64,000 nt of DNA from Clostridium caldaquaticum (GCF_023806125.1 NZ_JAMSKT010000004.1:1-64000); one strand, 5' to 3'; counted from the stretch's first letter, positions 48,198-57,512 are shown. The notes: generated from the sequence alone by a model not told the origin. Numbers and translations are program-made.

Positions 48198-48226
48198 ATA
48201 ATATCACTAGAAAATATAATATTCAA
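48198..48226 (-). promoter_or_regulatory. purine operon promoter
   Basis: TTGAAT at 48221-48226 and TATTAT at 48198-48203 on the minus strand, with a 17-bp spacer, about 28 bases upstream of the aptamer. Confidence 0.7.
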
Positions 48227-48229
48227 TAC

Positions 48230-48268
48230 ATTTATGCGAATTTATTAAATATAGTTCGTATTTATTCA
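48230..48268. promoter_or_regulatory. PurR-box-like inverted repeat
   Basis: On the minus strand AAATACGAACTAT matches the Bacillus-type PurBox AWWWCCGAACWWT at all but one position. A second CGAA core on the plus strand (48237-48240) is inverted to it with 14 bases between the cores. The pair abuts the -35. The second box is degenerate. Confidence 0.5.
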
Positions 48269-48379
48269 AACTTTTTAAGTAAAATAACAGTATAATATTC
48301 GTATAATTTCATTTATTAAAATTGTATGTGAAAATTCAATTTAATATTGCAAAAAATAAACATTCTTTTTAAATATTAA

Positions 48380-48420
48380 AACAGGTTGAAGCAGATATTT
48401 GCATTTTGCCCCAACCTGTT
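48380..48420 (-). terminator. terminator of the zinc-ribbon membrane gene
   Basis: AACAGGTTG and CAACCTGTT form a 9-bp stem and are followed on the minus strand by TTTAATATTT. Between it and the purL promoter lie about 110 AT-rich bases with no other recognised feature. Confidence 0.75.
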
Positions 48421-48440
48421 AAAAATTACATTAATTTATC

Positions 48441-49349
48441 TTAAAATATTAAATTCATTATTTGATTTAACATATTTTCCCTGACTAATTTTACTATATA
48501 CTGATTAACAACCTTCCCTGTAACTATCATTATTACTAAAGATGTTACAAAAATCACTAAAGCAGTACTATGAAAAACTTTATCTTTGCTTACCTGAGAA
48601 TATTCATGTATACCTTTATATAATGTTACTGTTGTTAAAGAGAAACTAACCGCAAGCATTGTATTAGAAAAACTTATACTTATAACTCCAATAATTAATT
48701 GTACTACAAAAGCTAATATAAATGGAATATAAGAAATACCTACTATAAATAAAATTGATTTAAAATTGATTTTTTTATTCAGCATAACTGTATTTATAAC
48801 TAAAACCACAATAAAAGTAATTAACATTAATAAGAAAAATGACAAAGCAGAATATTTAAAAATATCTCCTTTATTAAGAAAAGTTTTTGCTTTAGCTGCA
48901 AAAGTCAAAAATTCTTTATCTGTCTGTATATCTATAACAGTTTCTGCTGCCTCCATAGAACTCATTATACCAAACTTAGCCATTTTCATAGGCAAATTCT
49001 TTATAAAACTTATAACTCCATTTACTAATTCTATTGAATATAATATACTTAACAATCCATAAATAATCGGAAACAATATAAACATAGCTATTGATGCATT
49101 AAATGTATCTTTTTCCTTAAACTCTTCGAAAATTGTAATAGGTTTTTTGATATATGTATTAAAAATATTTATAATACCATTATTGCTGTAAGTAACATCC
49201 TTTAAATTGTTAACAACATTTTGATAAGTTTCTTTTGATAAGTTTATATTAACAGGTATTTGGGGAGAAGTGTTATTAACAGGGTTACCACACATACCGC
49301 AAAACTTATCATTTTCATTTAGTTTTGTTCCACATTTTTGACAATACAT
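48441..49349 (-). CDS. zinc-ribbon polytopic membrane protein
   Basis: A 302-residue protein. An N-terminal zinc ribbon (residues 1-25, CQKC and CGMC) is followed by a polar linker (about 26-85). Five or so hydrophobic helices follow from about 88 onward, in the manner of Yip1-like membrane proteins. GGAGG lies before ATG 49349. It follows the amidase gene by 15 bases. The ribbon is almost the same as that of the divergent YARHG protein. The function is unknown; an envelope stress or assembly role is inferred only from context. Confidence 0.8.
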   Translation of the reverse strand: MYCQKCGTKLNENDKFCGMCGNPVNNTSPQIPVNINLSKETYQNVVNNLKDVTYSNNGIINIFNTYIKKPITIFEEFKEKDTFNASIAMFILFPIIYGLLSILYSIELVNGVISFIKNLPMKMAKFGIMSSMEAAETVIDIQTDKEFLTFAAKAKTFLNKGDIFKYSALSFFLLMLITFIVVLVINTVMLNKKINFKSILFIVGISYIPFILAFVVQLIIGVISISFSNTMLAVSFSLTTVTLYKGIHEYSQVSKDKVFHSTALVIFVTSLVIMIVTGKVVNQYIVKLVRENMLNQIMNLIF

Positions 49350-49364
49350 TCAAAATTCCTCCTT

Positions 49365-50243
49365 TTATTTTTCATTATTAAAAATTTCTTCAATACCTTT
49401 AAATAAACCTAAAGCTATTTTTTGCTGATAATCATCTGAAGACAACAGCTTGTCCTCTTCAGTATTAGATAAAAAACCCATTTCAATAAGCACAACTGGC
49501 ACTTTTGACCAATTAAAACCTGTTAAATCTGTCCTTGTTATCACCCCTCTACTTTTCATACCTGCTTCATCTATTAATTTTTTTAATATGGTTTCCCCAT
49601 ATTTTTTACTAATTTTATATATATCTTGAGCATACCCAACATTACCTGGAACCAGCATAGATGCTCCCTTAACAGATTTATCAGCAGATGAATCTGCATG
49701 AATTCTCATAACTAAATCTGCATTATTTTTATTACCTATTTCCGCTCTTTGTATATTCCCAATAGTCTCGGAATTTGATGTTCTAGTCATAATAACTTTA
49801 TAGCCAGCATTATTTAAATATTCTTTAAGTTTCATTGATACACTCAAATTAATGCTGTATTCTGGTGTTTTAGTTACAATTCCAAAGGCACCTGAAACAT
49901 TTTTAGCTTTCATTATTTTTGAACCAGGTGCAATAGGTTCTTTTTCTGACGTAATTTTTCCTCCATGTCCAGGATCAATAACTATAGTTATATTTTTTTC
50001 TTTTTTATTATCAATAACTTGTTTATTTTTATCATTGTTGTTTATACTGCTTTCATCTATATGTGTAACATTTTCTGTGTCTTTTTCATTTTCATTTGAA
50101 TTTTTCTCTGTTTTTATTTGCTGTGTTTGTTCATTTAAAGAAACTGCAAAATTATTATTTACTGCTGAACTTTTATTTGAACAGCCGCAAATAAATATTA
50201 TAAATAAAAACAGTGCTGAAAAAAATAAATATTTTTTTGCCAA
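49365..50243 (-). CDS. N-acetylmuramoyl-L-alanine amidase lipoprotein
   Basis: A 292-residue Amidase_3 enzyme. I place the start at TTG 50243, eight bases after GGAGG, giving MAKKYLFFSALFLFIIFICG before the lipobox Cys (about residue 21). An Asn/Lys-rich linker (about 25-85) leads to the zinc-amidase domain: VIDPGHGG (first His), the mid-domain Glu in NRAEIGN-type sequence, MRIHADSS (second His), and VLIEMGFLSN (catalytic Glu). It cleaves the amide between MurNAc and peptide at the outer membrane face. A GTG start at 50258 is less likely. Confidence 0.9.
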   Translation of the reverse strand: MAKKYLFFSALFLFIIFICGCSNKSSAVNNNFAVSLNEQTQQIKTEKNSNENEKDTENVTHIDESSINNNDKNKQVIDNKKEKNITIVIDPGHGGKITSEKEPIAPGSKIMKAKNVSGAFGIVTKTPEYSINLSVSMKLKEYLNNAGYKVIMTRTSNSETIGNIQRAEIGNKNNADLVMRIHADSSADKSVKGASMLVPGNVGYAQDIYKISKKYGETILKKLIDEAGMKSRGVITRTDLTGFNWSKVPVVLIEMGFLSNTEEDKLLSSDDYQQKIALGLFKGIEEIFNNEK

Positions 50244-50382
50244 TATTTTCACCTCCACTGTATCATATCATAATTTGTTACATTTTTGTATATAAAATTT
50301 TAACACTTTATACACAATTATTAAATTTTTTTATATAATTTAATAGTAAACTCATAATTATAATATAAAAGGAGGCTTTAAA

Positions 50383-51897
50383 ATGCTTTACTGCACTAAT
50401 TGCGGAACAAAATTAAATGAAAATCAAAAATTTTGCACAATTTGCGGAACTCTCATACATAATTCAAAGGAAACTTTAAACAATAATTGTGCTGAATTAA
50501 AAGCTGAATTAAAAACTGAAAATAACAATGTTTTAAAAGAACCAATCAATACTGTAAAGGTAGACAATCCCAGTAATATTCATTTTAAAAAATGGCAGAT
50601 AACTGCCTTAATTTCCACAATCGTTTTAATATCTTTAATTGGTATATTTTTTAAACAGATTAAAAGCAGTTATTATTTTTTTATGTATAAAATAGAGAAA
50701 AATGCAGAAAAAAAATTTGACTACGCCTGCGAATCCTTAGAAAACTGGCAGACAAATTTCACTATAAATGCTTTTAAAACAACCGCTTCAGATCTTATAA
50801 AACAAAATAACACCGAAATTGAAAATGAAATATTAAAATTTCAATACCTTATAAAACCTGAGGATTTAAAAGAGATAAATAAAAATCTTTATAACCAAAA
50901 GGCTTTAAATTCAGCACAAAATAATAATTTTGATGAGGCATTTTCAAGTCTAATCAAATTTAAGGAAAATGGAGGTAATGTGAAAGATAACGAAAAATAT
51001 GAAGTAATAATGCTGAATATTATCTCTAAACTTACTAACACTAAAGTTTATAATACTAAAGAAGCTCTATATAACGAAGAAACCATTTATTTTGATAATC
51101 TTGATGAAGATTCTTTCGATGAGATTATTGAAGTAAAAGAACAAAATTCTGGTTTTTTCTATAACAAATATGCTATAAATCTTTACAAAGTTATAAATGA
51201 TAAATATGAAAAAGTATATACCGAAACAACTGACGTGGCAGAAACACTGAACGATTGCGGAATTTATACATATGACAAAAATAAAAAAGGCTTTTTCTTT
51301 TGTTTAGGTTACGGAAAATACAATCATATTGGACAAGTTTTTAAAGTTAAAAATAATAGTCTTGTAAATTTAGGTACGGTAGATGCATTTTATCCTACTA
51401 TAATAGAAGATATTGATAAAGATGAAATATATGAAATAAGTTCAACTATTATTGATGATCCTGATGGCATGTATTCTTACGCTGATGCACCTAAAATTAC
51501 AACCTGGTATAAGTTTAAAGATGATGGAGCTAACAATCCTGTTGCAGTAAAAGAAGAAAAATATTCACCTGATGCTCCAACTGATTCATCTGCAATTAAT
51601 AATGCCTCAGAAAATAAAGATTTTATATTACCTGACAGTGATAAAAAATATTTAACTGACGCTGAAATCAGTATTTTATCTTTAGATGATCTTAAAATTG
51701 CAAGAAATGAAATTTTTGCAAGACACGGATTTGTATTTAAAACTGATAAATATGTACAATACTTTGGCAGCAAAACCTGGTATACTCCTGATCCAAACTA
51801 TAACGGCAGTGAGTCTTCACTAAATGAATACGAAAAAGCAAATTTGAAACTAATTCAAAAATGGGAAAATTCAAAACAAACAAGTCAAAGTAATTAA
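50383..51897 (+). CDS. zinc-ribbon membrane protein with C-terminal YARHG domain
   Basis: A 504-residue protein with an N-terminal zinc ribbon (CTNC and CTIC, residues 4-24), a linker, and one transmembrane helix at about 72-92. A long extracellular region follows, ending in a YARHG domain (about 425-500; ARNEIFARHGFVF and KTWYTPDPNY). YARHG domains are found in bacterial surface proteins, often near peptidoglycan enzymes. AAAGGAGG precedes the ATG. It is divergent from the amidase gene with 139 bases between. Predicted topology is ribbon inside and YARHG outside. Confidence 0.88.
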   Translation: MLYCTNCGTKLNENQKFCTICGTLIHNSKETLNNNCAELKAELKTENNNVLKEPINTVKVDNPSNIHFKKWQITALISTIVLISLIGIFFKQIKSSYYFFMYKIEKNAEKKFDYACESLENWQTNFTINAFKTTASDLIKQNNTEIENEILKFQYLIKPEDLKEINKNLYNQKALNSAQNNNFDEAFSSLIKFKENGGNVKDNEKYEVIMLNIISKLTNTKVYNTKEALYNEETIYFDNLDEDSFDEIIEVKEQNSGFFYNKYAINLYKVINDKYEKVYTETTDVAETLNDCGIYTYDKNKKGFFFCLGYGKYNHIGQVFKVKNNSLVNLGTVDAFYPTIIEDIDKDEIYEISSTIIDDPDGMYSYADAPKITTWYKFKDDGANNPVAVKEEKYSPDAPTDSSAINNASENKDFILPDSDKKYLTDAEISILSLDDLKIARNEIFARHGFVFKTDKYVQYFGSKTWYTPDPNYNGSESSLNEYEKANLKLIQKWENSKQTSQSN

Positions 51898-51906
51898 CAA
51901 CATCTT

Positions 51907-51955
51907 AAAGAAGCATACATAGAATTGTGTAAACACATCTATGTATGCTTCTTTT
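51907..51955. terminator. bidirectional terminator between YARHG and btuD genes
   Basis: AAAGAAGCATACATAGA and TCTATGTATGCTTCTTT form a 17-bp stem with a T-run on the plus strand and an A-rich upstream side. Confidence 0.88.
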
Positions 51956-51982
51956 TAAAACACCTCTATAAGCATGAAAAAT

Positions 51983-52756
51983 CTAAACTACAGGAATTAC
52001 ATAAGGACATTTACTAATGGGATTTTCAAATACTTCTACTGAAAGGTTATAAACATCTTTAATATTTTCTTTATTTATTACATCCCAAGGTTTTCCAAAA
52101 GCTTTTACCTGTCCTTTATTAATTAACACTATTTCATCGCTGAAAATTGATGCCAGATTTAGATCATGCAGCACAGCAATAATTACTTTGTTATTTTTTA
52201 AGCTCTTAAATATATTTAAAAATTCTATCTGATATTGTATATCTAAATGTGAAGTAGGTTCATCAAGCAAAATTATATCCGTTTCCTGACTTAAAGCTCT
52301 TGCAGCTATTACTCGTTGAACTTCCCCGCCGCTTAACTGTGTAATAAGTTTATCTTTTAACTGCCAAGTGTTTGTAAGTTTCATATATTTTTCTGCTGTT
52401 TTTTCATCGTCCATATTGAAATCTTCAAACCTTTTTTTATATGGACTCCTTCCCATCATTACTATATCTAAAACTGTAAATTCATAATCTATTGATATAT
52501 CTTGAGGTATTACCGAAATCATCTTAGCCAGATTTTTATTATTAAAACTTATAATATCTTTTTTATCTATAAATATACTTTTATGTTTTGGTTGTATTAT
52601 TTTAGATAAGTTTTTAATGAAAGTGGATTTACCTGAACCATTAGGTCCTATAACAGAATAAAATCTACCTTTATTAAAGTTTAAGTTTATATGTTTTAAG
52701 ATTTCTTTTTCTTCGTAGGAAAAACTGAGATTTATTACATTTATATATTCGTTCAA
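51983..52756 (-). CDS. btuD: cobalamin/iron-chelate ABC transporter ATP-binding protein
   Basis: A 257-residue FecE/BtuD-type ATPase. Walker A is GPNGSGKST, the signature is LSGGEVQRV and Walker B is IILLDEPTSHLD, followed by VLHDLNLA. It starts at TTG 52756, with GGAG about 11 bases upstream inside the btuC stop region. It is the third gene of btuFCD. The B12 riboswitch upstream makes vitamin B12 or a corrinoid the likely substrate. Confidence 0.9.
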   Translation of the reverse strand: MNEYINVINLSFSYEEKEILKHINLNFNKGRFYSVIGPNGSGKSTFIKNLSKIIQPKHKSIFIDKKDIISFNNKNLAKMISVIPQDISIDYEFTVLDIVMMGRSPYKKRFEDFNMDDEKTAEKYMKLTNTWQLKDKLITQLSGGEVQRVIAARALSQETDIILLDEPTSHLDIQYQIEFLNIFKSLKNNKVIIAVLHDLNLASIFSDEIVLINKGQVKAFGKPWDVINKENIKDVYNLSVEVFENPISKCPYVIPVV

Positions 52757-52760
52757 TTCA

Positions 52761-53807
52761 CTATCCGCTCCTTTTTTTCATTTTTACAAGCAGATATATA
52801 AAATAAGGAGACCCGATTAACGCTGTTACTGCTCCTACAGGCAGCTCTGCTGGAGAAGCTATAGTTCTTGCTACAGTATCTGCTGACAGTAAAAATACAG
52901 CACCTATCAATGCTGAAAATGGAATTAAAATCTTATTATCAGGCCCAAATAAAATTCTAACTATATGAGGTACTATAAATCCAACAAAACCTATTATCCC
53001 TGAAAATGAAACGCAAACAGCCATTATCATAGACGAAACAATTACTATTATCTTTTTAAGTTTCTCTGTTTCTACACCTAATACTTTAGCGTTATTCTCA
53101 CCAATGAGCATTAAATTAAAATCTCTATGAAAAAAATATATAATTACTATGCCAAAAATAACCACAGGAGCTGTAATGAAAATATTTTTCCAGCTTGAAG
53201 CATTAAAACTTCCCATCATCCAAAATACTATTTTATGAACCTCCTGCTGATTAAAAACCATTATTATTGAAATCATTGCTGATGCAAAAAAACTAACTGC
53301 ACTTCCTGACAAAAGTAAATTAACAGTTGTTACCCTTCCTTTAACCTGTGCTATATAATAAACAAAAACAGCTGCAGCTACCGCACCTAAAAATGCACCT
53401 ATAGTTACAGCACTTAAAGAGATAACTGTACTTTGAAGTTTTAAAACTATAGCAGTTGATGCACCTAAAGCCGCACCTGAAGATATTCCTAATACATACG
53501 GATCTGCCATAGGATTTTTAAATAAGGACTGAAAAGAAGCACCAACTACAGAAAGCCCCATTCCCACAAGACTGGACATAACTATTCTCGGCATCCTAAC
53601 CTTAAATATTATGAGGAAATGTGTTTCAGGCACATTTCCTCCTATATATTTTCCTATTAATGGCACTGATTTTAATACTACAGTTAAAACATTATTGAAA
53701 GTCATATTTGCTGCTCCTATTGAAACAGCCCACACTGCCAATAAAACATAAATTACTGATAACAGTAAAAATACCATTTTTCTTTTCTTTATAACAATTT
53801 TATTCAT
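52761..53807 (-). CDS. btuC: cobalamin ABC transporter permease, FecCD type
   Basis: A 348-residue permease with about nine to ten helices. The family motifs GLSVVGASFQSLFKNPMADP and GIIGFVGFIVPHIVRILFG are intact. AAGGTG precedes ATG 53807. It lies ten bases from btuF. Family members also carry siderophores or haem; the riboswitch supports cobalamin. Confidence 0.9.
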   Translation of the reverse strand: MNKIVIKKRKMVFLLLSVIYVLLAVWAVSIGAANMTFNNVLTVVLKSVPLIGKYIGGNVPETHFLIIFKVRMPRIVMSSLVGMGLSVVGASFQSLFKNPMADPYVLGISSGAALGASTAIVLKLQSTVISLSAVTIGAFLGAVAAAVFVYYIAQVKGRVTTVNLLLSGSAVSFFASAMISIIMVFNQQEVHKIVFWMMGSFNASSWKNIFITAPVVIFGIVIIYFFHRDFNLMLIGENNAKVLGVETEKLKKIIVIVSSMIMAVCVSFSGIIGFVGFIVPHIVRILFGPDNKILIPFSALIGAVFLLSADTVARTIASPAELPVGAVTALIGSPYFIYLLVKMKKRSG

Positions 53808-53817
53808 CAGTTACACC

Positions 53818-54765
53818 TTATTTAAATAAGTCTGGATGAAGTATTTTTGCTAAAGCTTCAACTCCTTCAGCAAGTCTTGGTCCCTGTCTGTTTAAAAGAT
53901 TATCATCAATTTCTATAACTTTATTATTTTTTACTGCTGATAATTCCTTATACCCTTCAGATGATATAAATTGATCCTTCATTCCAAAATTCTTTGATAC
54001 AATTATGTATTCTGGATCTTTTTCTATTATTTTTTCAAGACTGTATGTCCATCCAGTACCGTCTTTTGCTATGTTATCTCCACCAGCCATAGCAATCATC
54101 TGAGCTATAAATGTATCTCCAGTAGCAGTATAATCTCCGCTTTTTCCGAAACCTACAACATAATAAACCTTTGGAGTTTCTTTTCCTTTTACTTTTTCCT
54201 TAACATCTTCAATTTTTTTCTTCATTGATGAAATTAATTCATTTGCTTTATCCTGAGCATTTACTATCTGTCCTAACGTATTTATTATATCATAAACTCC
54301 ATTAAAATCATTAGAATCATATAATACAACTACTTTAATACCTATATCTTCCAATTTTTTAGCCACATCATCTTTAAAGTGCGTTGATGCAACCACTATA
54401 TCCGGTTTTAATTCAATTATTTTTTCAACATTTGGTTCTGTCAATGATCCAATGCTTTGAACCTTTGCAGCTTCTTCTGGAAAATCGCAATAATCTGTTC
54501 TTCCAACAAGTTCATCACCTTTTCCTAAAGCATAAATTAATTCAGTAATACTTGGTGCAAGAGAAATAATTTTCTTTGGTTCTTTTTCAATAATAACTTC
54601 TTTTCCTTTTGAATCCTTAGCTGTATAAGGATATTTAGTTGCTAATGTTTCTTTCTGAGTCTTAGCTGAGCTTCCTTCCATATTACTTTTTTTACATGCT
54701 GCAAAAGTAAAAATCATTACTATTGCAATAACTGCTGTTATCAATTTTTTCATTGATTTTTTCAT
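53818..54765 (-). CDS. btuF: cobalamin-binding lipoprotein
   Basis: A 315-residue BtuF/FepB-type binding protein. The signal peptide ends at the lipobox TFAAC (Cys at about residue 24). The two lobes are joined by a single helix, with PKKIISLAPSITELIYALG and ELKPDIVVAS as typical lobe motifs. GGGAGG lies before the ATG. It is the first gene after the cobalamin riboswitch and captures corrinoids outside the cell. Confidence 0.92.
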   Translation of the reverse strand: MKKSMKKLITAVIAIVMIFTFAACKKSNMEGSSAKTQKETLATKYPYTAKDSKGKEVIIEKEPKKIISLAPSITELIYALGKGDELVGRTDYCDFPEEAAKVQSIGSLTEPNVEKIIELKPDIVVASTHFKDDVAKKLEDIGIKVVVLYDSNDFNGVYDIINTLGQIVNAQDKANELISSMKKKIEDVKEKVKGKETPKVYYVVGFGKSGDYTATGDTFIAQMIAMAGGDNIAKDGTGWTYSLEKIIEKDPEYIIVSKNFGMKDQFISSEGYKELSAVKNNKVIEIDDNLLNRQGPRLAEGVEALAKILHPDLFK

Positions 54766-54796
54766 TTAATACTACCTCCCGTTATTTAAAATTTTA

Positions 54797-54834
54797 TAAA
54801 ATAAAAATGGCAATACGCTTTAAACGTAATGCCA
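54797..54834 (-). terminator. riboswitch terminator ahead of btuF
   Basis: TGGCATTACG and CGTATTGCCA pair over ten positions with one mismatch and are followed by TTTTTATTTT on the minus strand, 30 bases before the btuF start. Confidence 0.8.
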
Positions 54835-54914
54835 CTAGAATTAACTCACGACTAAAAATGACAGACTTATCCCATTAATATTAATAGTCATTGTTTACTC
54901 TAATAGGCCTTCCC

Positions 54915-55085
54915 TCCGAAAGCATATTAAAAACGTAAATCCAGGCAGGTCTCCTGACTTATGAATCTTCCTCATCTTTTCCTTCCCCATAAATAGAGTG
55001 GATAAATAAAGACTCGTCATCAATTACAGTAGCGGGGGCTGTTACGGATTTTAACCGTATTCCCTTTTCACTTTCTGCATATTGT
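54915..55085 (-). ncRNA. cobalamin riboswitch
   Basis: The minus-strand RNA contains AAAGGGAA, then ACGGUUAAAAUCCGU, ACAGCCCCCGCUACUGU, and finally AGUCAGGAGACCUGCCU (the B12 box). All the conserved blocks of the class occur in order. With B12 bound, the downstream terminator should form and shut off btuFCD. Outer helix ends are approximate. Confidence 0.95.
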
Positions 55086-55145
55086 AAATATTATTAATAT
55101 ACAAAAAGCACCTGAATTTAATATTAAGTTTTAATTTCTTATTTA

Positions 55146-55174
55146 AGAATAGTATTTTTTATTATTTTTGTCAA
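55146..55174 (-). promoter_or_regulatory. btuFCD promoter
   Basis: TTGACA at 55169-55174 and TATTCT at 55146-55151 on the minus strand, with a 17-bp spacer. It begins ten bases after the zntA stop, with no terminator in between, so some read-through from zntA is possible. Confidence 0.75.
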
Positions 55175-55183
55175 GTTATAGTT

Positions 55184-57337
55184 TTAATGAACTTTCAATG
55201 ATCTCATAGAATTTAATACCGCAATCAATGCTACTCCTGCATCAGCAAATACCGCTTCCCACATTGAAGCTGTACCAAAAGCTCCAAATATTAATATTAA
55301 TATTTTTACTGCCAGAGCAAAAACTATATTTTGTAATACAATTATTCTTGTTTTCTTTGCTATCTTTACAGCTTCAGCTATTTTGGAAGGCTCGTCAGTC
55401 ATTATTACAACATCTGCTGCCTCAATTGCTGCATCTGAACCAATTCCACCCATGGCTATGCCAATATCTGCTCTTGCAAGCACGGGAGCATCATTAATTC
55501 CATCTCCTGCAAATATAAGCTTTCCTTTAGATGATTTTTCTTCCTGCAGTCTTTCAACTTCTCTAACCTTGCCGTCTGGAAGAAGTTCTGAATAAACCTC
55601 ATCTATTTTAAGCTCTGCTGCTACTTTCTCTGCTGCTGCCTTATTGTCTCCTGTAAGCATAACAGTTTTTTTAACTCCAAGGGATTTCAGCAGACTTATA
55701 GCTTTAGCAGAATCCTCTTTTATTTCATCTGAAATTATTATATATCCTGCATACCTGTTATCTATTACTACATGTACTGCAGTTCCAATACTTACAGCTT
55801 CATTAAATTTTATATTTTTATTTTTCATCAATTTACTGTTTCCAGCTAATACTTCCCTGTCTCTAATTCTTACACTTATCCCATACCCAGCTATTTCATT
55901 ATAATCTTTAATCACAGCCCTATCTATTGCTCTACCATATGCTTTCAATATAGATACTGCAATAGGATGATTAGAAAAGCTTTCAGCAAAAGCAGCATAT
56001 TCTAATAGCTCTTCTTTACTTACCCCATTTACTGAATTTATTTCAGTAACCTTAAATACTCCTTTAGTCAAAGTACCAGTCTTGTCAAATACAACAGTTT
56101 CAACATTATTTAATGCTTCTAAATAGTTTCCGCCTTTTACTAATATTCCTTTTTTAGAAGCTCCACCTATTCCTCCAAAAAAACTAAGGGGTATAGATAT
56201 TACTAAAGCACACGGACAGGAAACAACTAAAAACACTAAAGCTCTATATATCCACTGTGAAAAAACTACACCTTGTATAAGTATAGGTGGAATAAAAGCA
56301 AGAGCTAATGCCGAAAAAACTACAGCAGGTGTGTAATATCTTGCAAATTTAGTAATAAAATTTTCTGTCTGAGCTTTTCTGCTGCCGGCATTTTGAACTA
56401 AATCCAATATCTTAAAAACGGTAGACTCACTAAATTCCTTAGTAACTTCAATTGTTAAAAGTCCATTTTTATTTATAAATCCACTTAGTACATTGTCTCC
56501 TGCCTTTACTTCTCTTGGAAGGGATTCTCCTGTAAGTGCAGATGTATCAAGCATAGAAAATCCTTCTGCAACTTTACCGTCTAAGGGGATTTTTTCTCCA
56601 GGCTTTACTATAATTAAATCACCTGCCTTAACTTCCTCTGGAGATACCTTTATAGTTTTGTCATTAATTTTTAAATTTGCATAATCTGGTCTTATATCCA
56701 TAAGTGATTCTATTGATTTTCTTGACTTATTAACGGCCATATCCTGAAAAAACTCCCCAATCTTATAAAAAAGCATAACTGATACAGCCTCTGGATATTC
56801 CCCAATAGCAAAAGCTCCAATTGTTGCTATACTCATTAAAAAATTTTCATCAAAAATCTGACCTCTTCCAATATTTTTAAAAGCTCTTAACAAAACATCC
56901 CCGCCTATAAAAACATAACTTGCAATGAAAAGAATAAATTCTGCCCAAAAAGATATTTTAAATATTACCGCAATTAAATATAAAACTACTCCTATACCTA
57001 GCTTTATGAGCTCTTTTTCTTGCCCTTTTATACTATAACTGTGGTCATGAGTATGCTCATGTTCATGAATATGATGAGAATATTCATTAAAACTATGCTT
57101 ATGCTTTTCTTTTACTGTAACATGTGCTTCTATACCTTTTACAATATTTACAATTTTATTTATTAATGTATTATTATTAAATTCTTCATCAATCTCCATT
57201 GTTAAGGTTTTAGTTGCAAAATTAATTGAAGCCTTTGAAACTTCATCAAGCTCATTTATCTTTCTTTCCATTTTAGCTGCACAATTTGCACAGCCAAGTC
57301 CCTCTAATATAAATTCTTTTTTTATAGGACTGCTCAT
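55184..57337 (-). CDS. zntA: Zn/Cd/Pb-type heavy-metal P1B ATPase
   Basis: A 717-residue metal-exporting ATPase. The N-terminal HMA domain has C16 and C19 (GLGCANCAAK). A His-rich linker follows at about residues 78-106. The eight-helix core has the TM metal site VVSCPCALVIS, the phosphorylation site DKTGTLTKG, the TGES actuator loop (LTGESLPRE) and the GDGINDAP hinge. CPC with this context indicates Zn(II)/Cd(II)/Pb(II) rather than Cu. An ArsR/SmtB-like operator lies at its promoter. AGGGGG precedes the ATG. Confidence 0.92.
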   Translation of the reverse strand: MSSPIKKEFILEGLGCANCAAKMERKINELDEVSKASINFATKTLTMEIDEEFNNNTLINKIVNIVKGIEAHVTVKEKHKHSFNEYSHHIHEHEHTHDHSYSIKGQEKELIKLGIGVVLYLIAVIFKISFWAEFILFIASYVFIGGDVLLRAFKNIGRGQIFDENFLMSIATIGAFAIGEYPEAVSVMLFYKIGEFFQDMAVNKSRKSIESLMDIRPDYANLKINDKTIKVSPEEVKAGDLIIVKPGEKIPLDGKVAEGFSMLDTSALTGESLPREVKAGDNVLSGFINKNGLLTIEVTKEFSESTVFKILDLVQNAGSRKAQTENFITKFARYYTPAVVFSALALAFIPPILIQGVVFSQWIYRALVFLVVSCPCALVISIPLSFFGGIGGASKKGILVKGGNYLEALNNVETVVFDKTGTLTKGVFKVTEINSVNGVSKEELLEYAAFAESFSNHPIAVSILKAYGRAIDRAVIKDYNEIAGYGISVRIRDREVLAGNSKLMKNKNIKFNEAVSIGTAVHVVIDNRYAGYIIISDEIKEDSAKAISLLKSLGVKKTVMLTGDNKAAAEKVAAELKIDEVYSELLPDGKVREVERLQEEKSSKGKLIFAGDGINDAPVLARADIGIAMGGIGSDAAIEAADVVIMTDEPSKIAEAVKIAKKTRIIVLQNIVFALAVKILILIFGAFGTASMWEAVFADAGVALIAVLNSMRSLKVH

Positions 57338-57357
57338 AATTATTCCCCCTGAAAATA

Positions 57358-57387
57358 TAAATATATGAACAACTATTCATATATTTA
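57358..57387. promoter_or_regulatory. ArsR/SmtB-like operator of the metal ATPase gene
   Basis: TAAATATATGAA and TTCATATATTTA are a perfect 12-bp inverted repeat around six bases. It resembles the ATATGAAC/TTCATAT operators of CadC/CzrA/SmtB repressors. It sits immediately downstream of the -10 element. Confidence 0.75.
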
Positions 57388-57415
57388 TTGTATGCTTTTT
57401 ATATTAAAATGTCAA
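57387..57415 (-). promoter_or_regulatory. zntA promoter
   Basis: TTGACA at 57410-57415 and TACAAT at 57387-57392 on the minus strand, spaced 17 bp. The operator begins at the base next to the -10. Confidence 0.8.
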
Positions 57416-57512
57416 TAAAACTATAATTTAAAACTATAAAATCACAACATTTTATTTCTAACATATTATGATAAATGTAGATAATACATAACAATTTCTG
57501 AAAGGGGATAAA

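Noticed and set aside
50244-50258. GTG start of the amidase five codons upstream
   Set aside because: It lies inside the GGAGG site that best serves the TTG at 50243.
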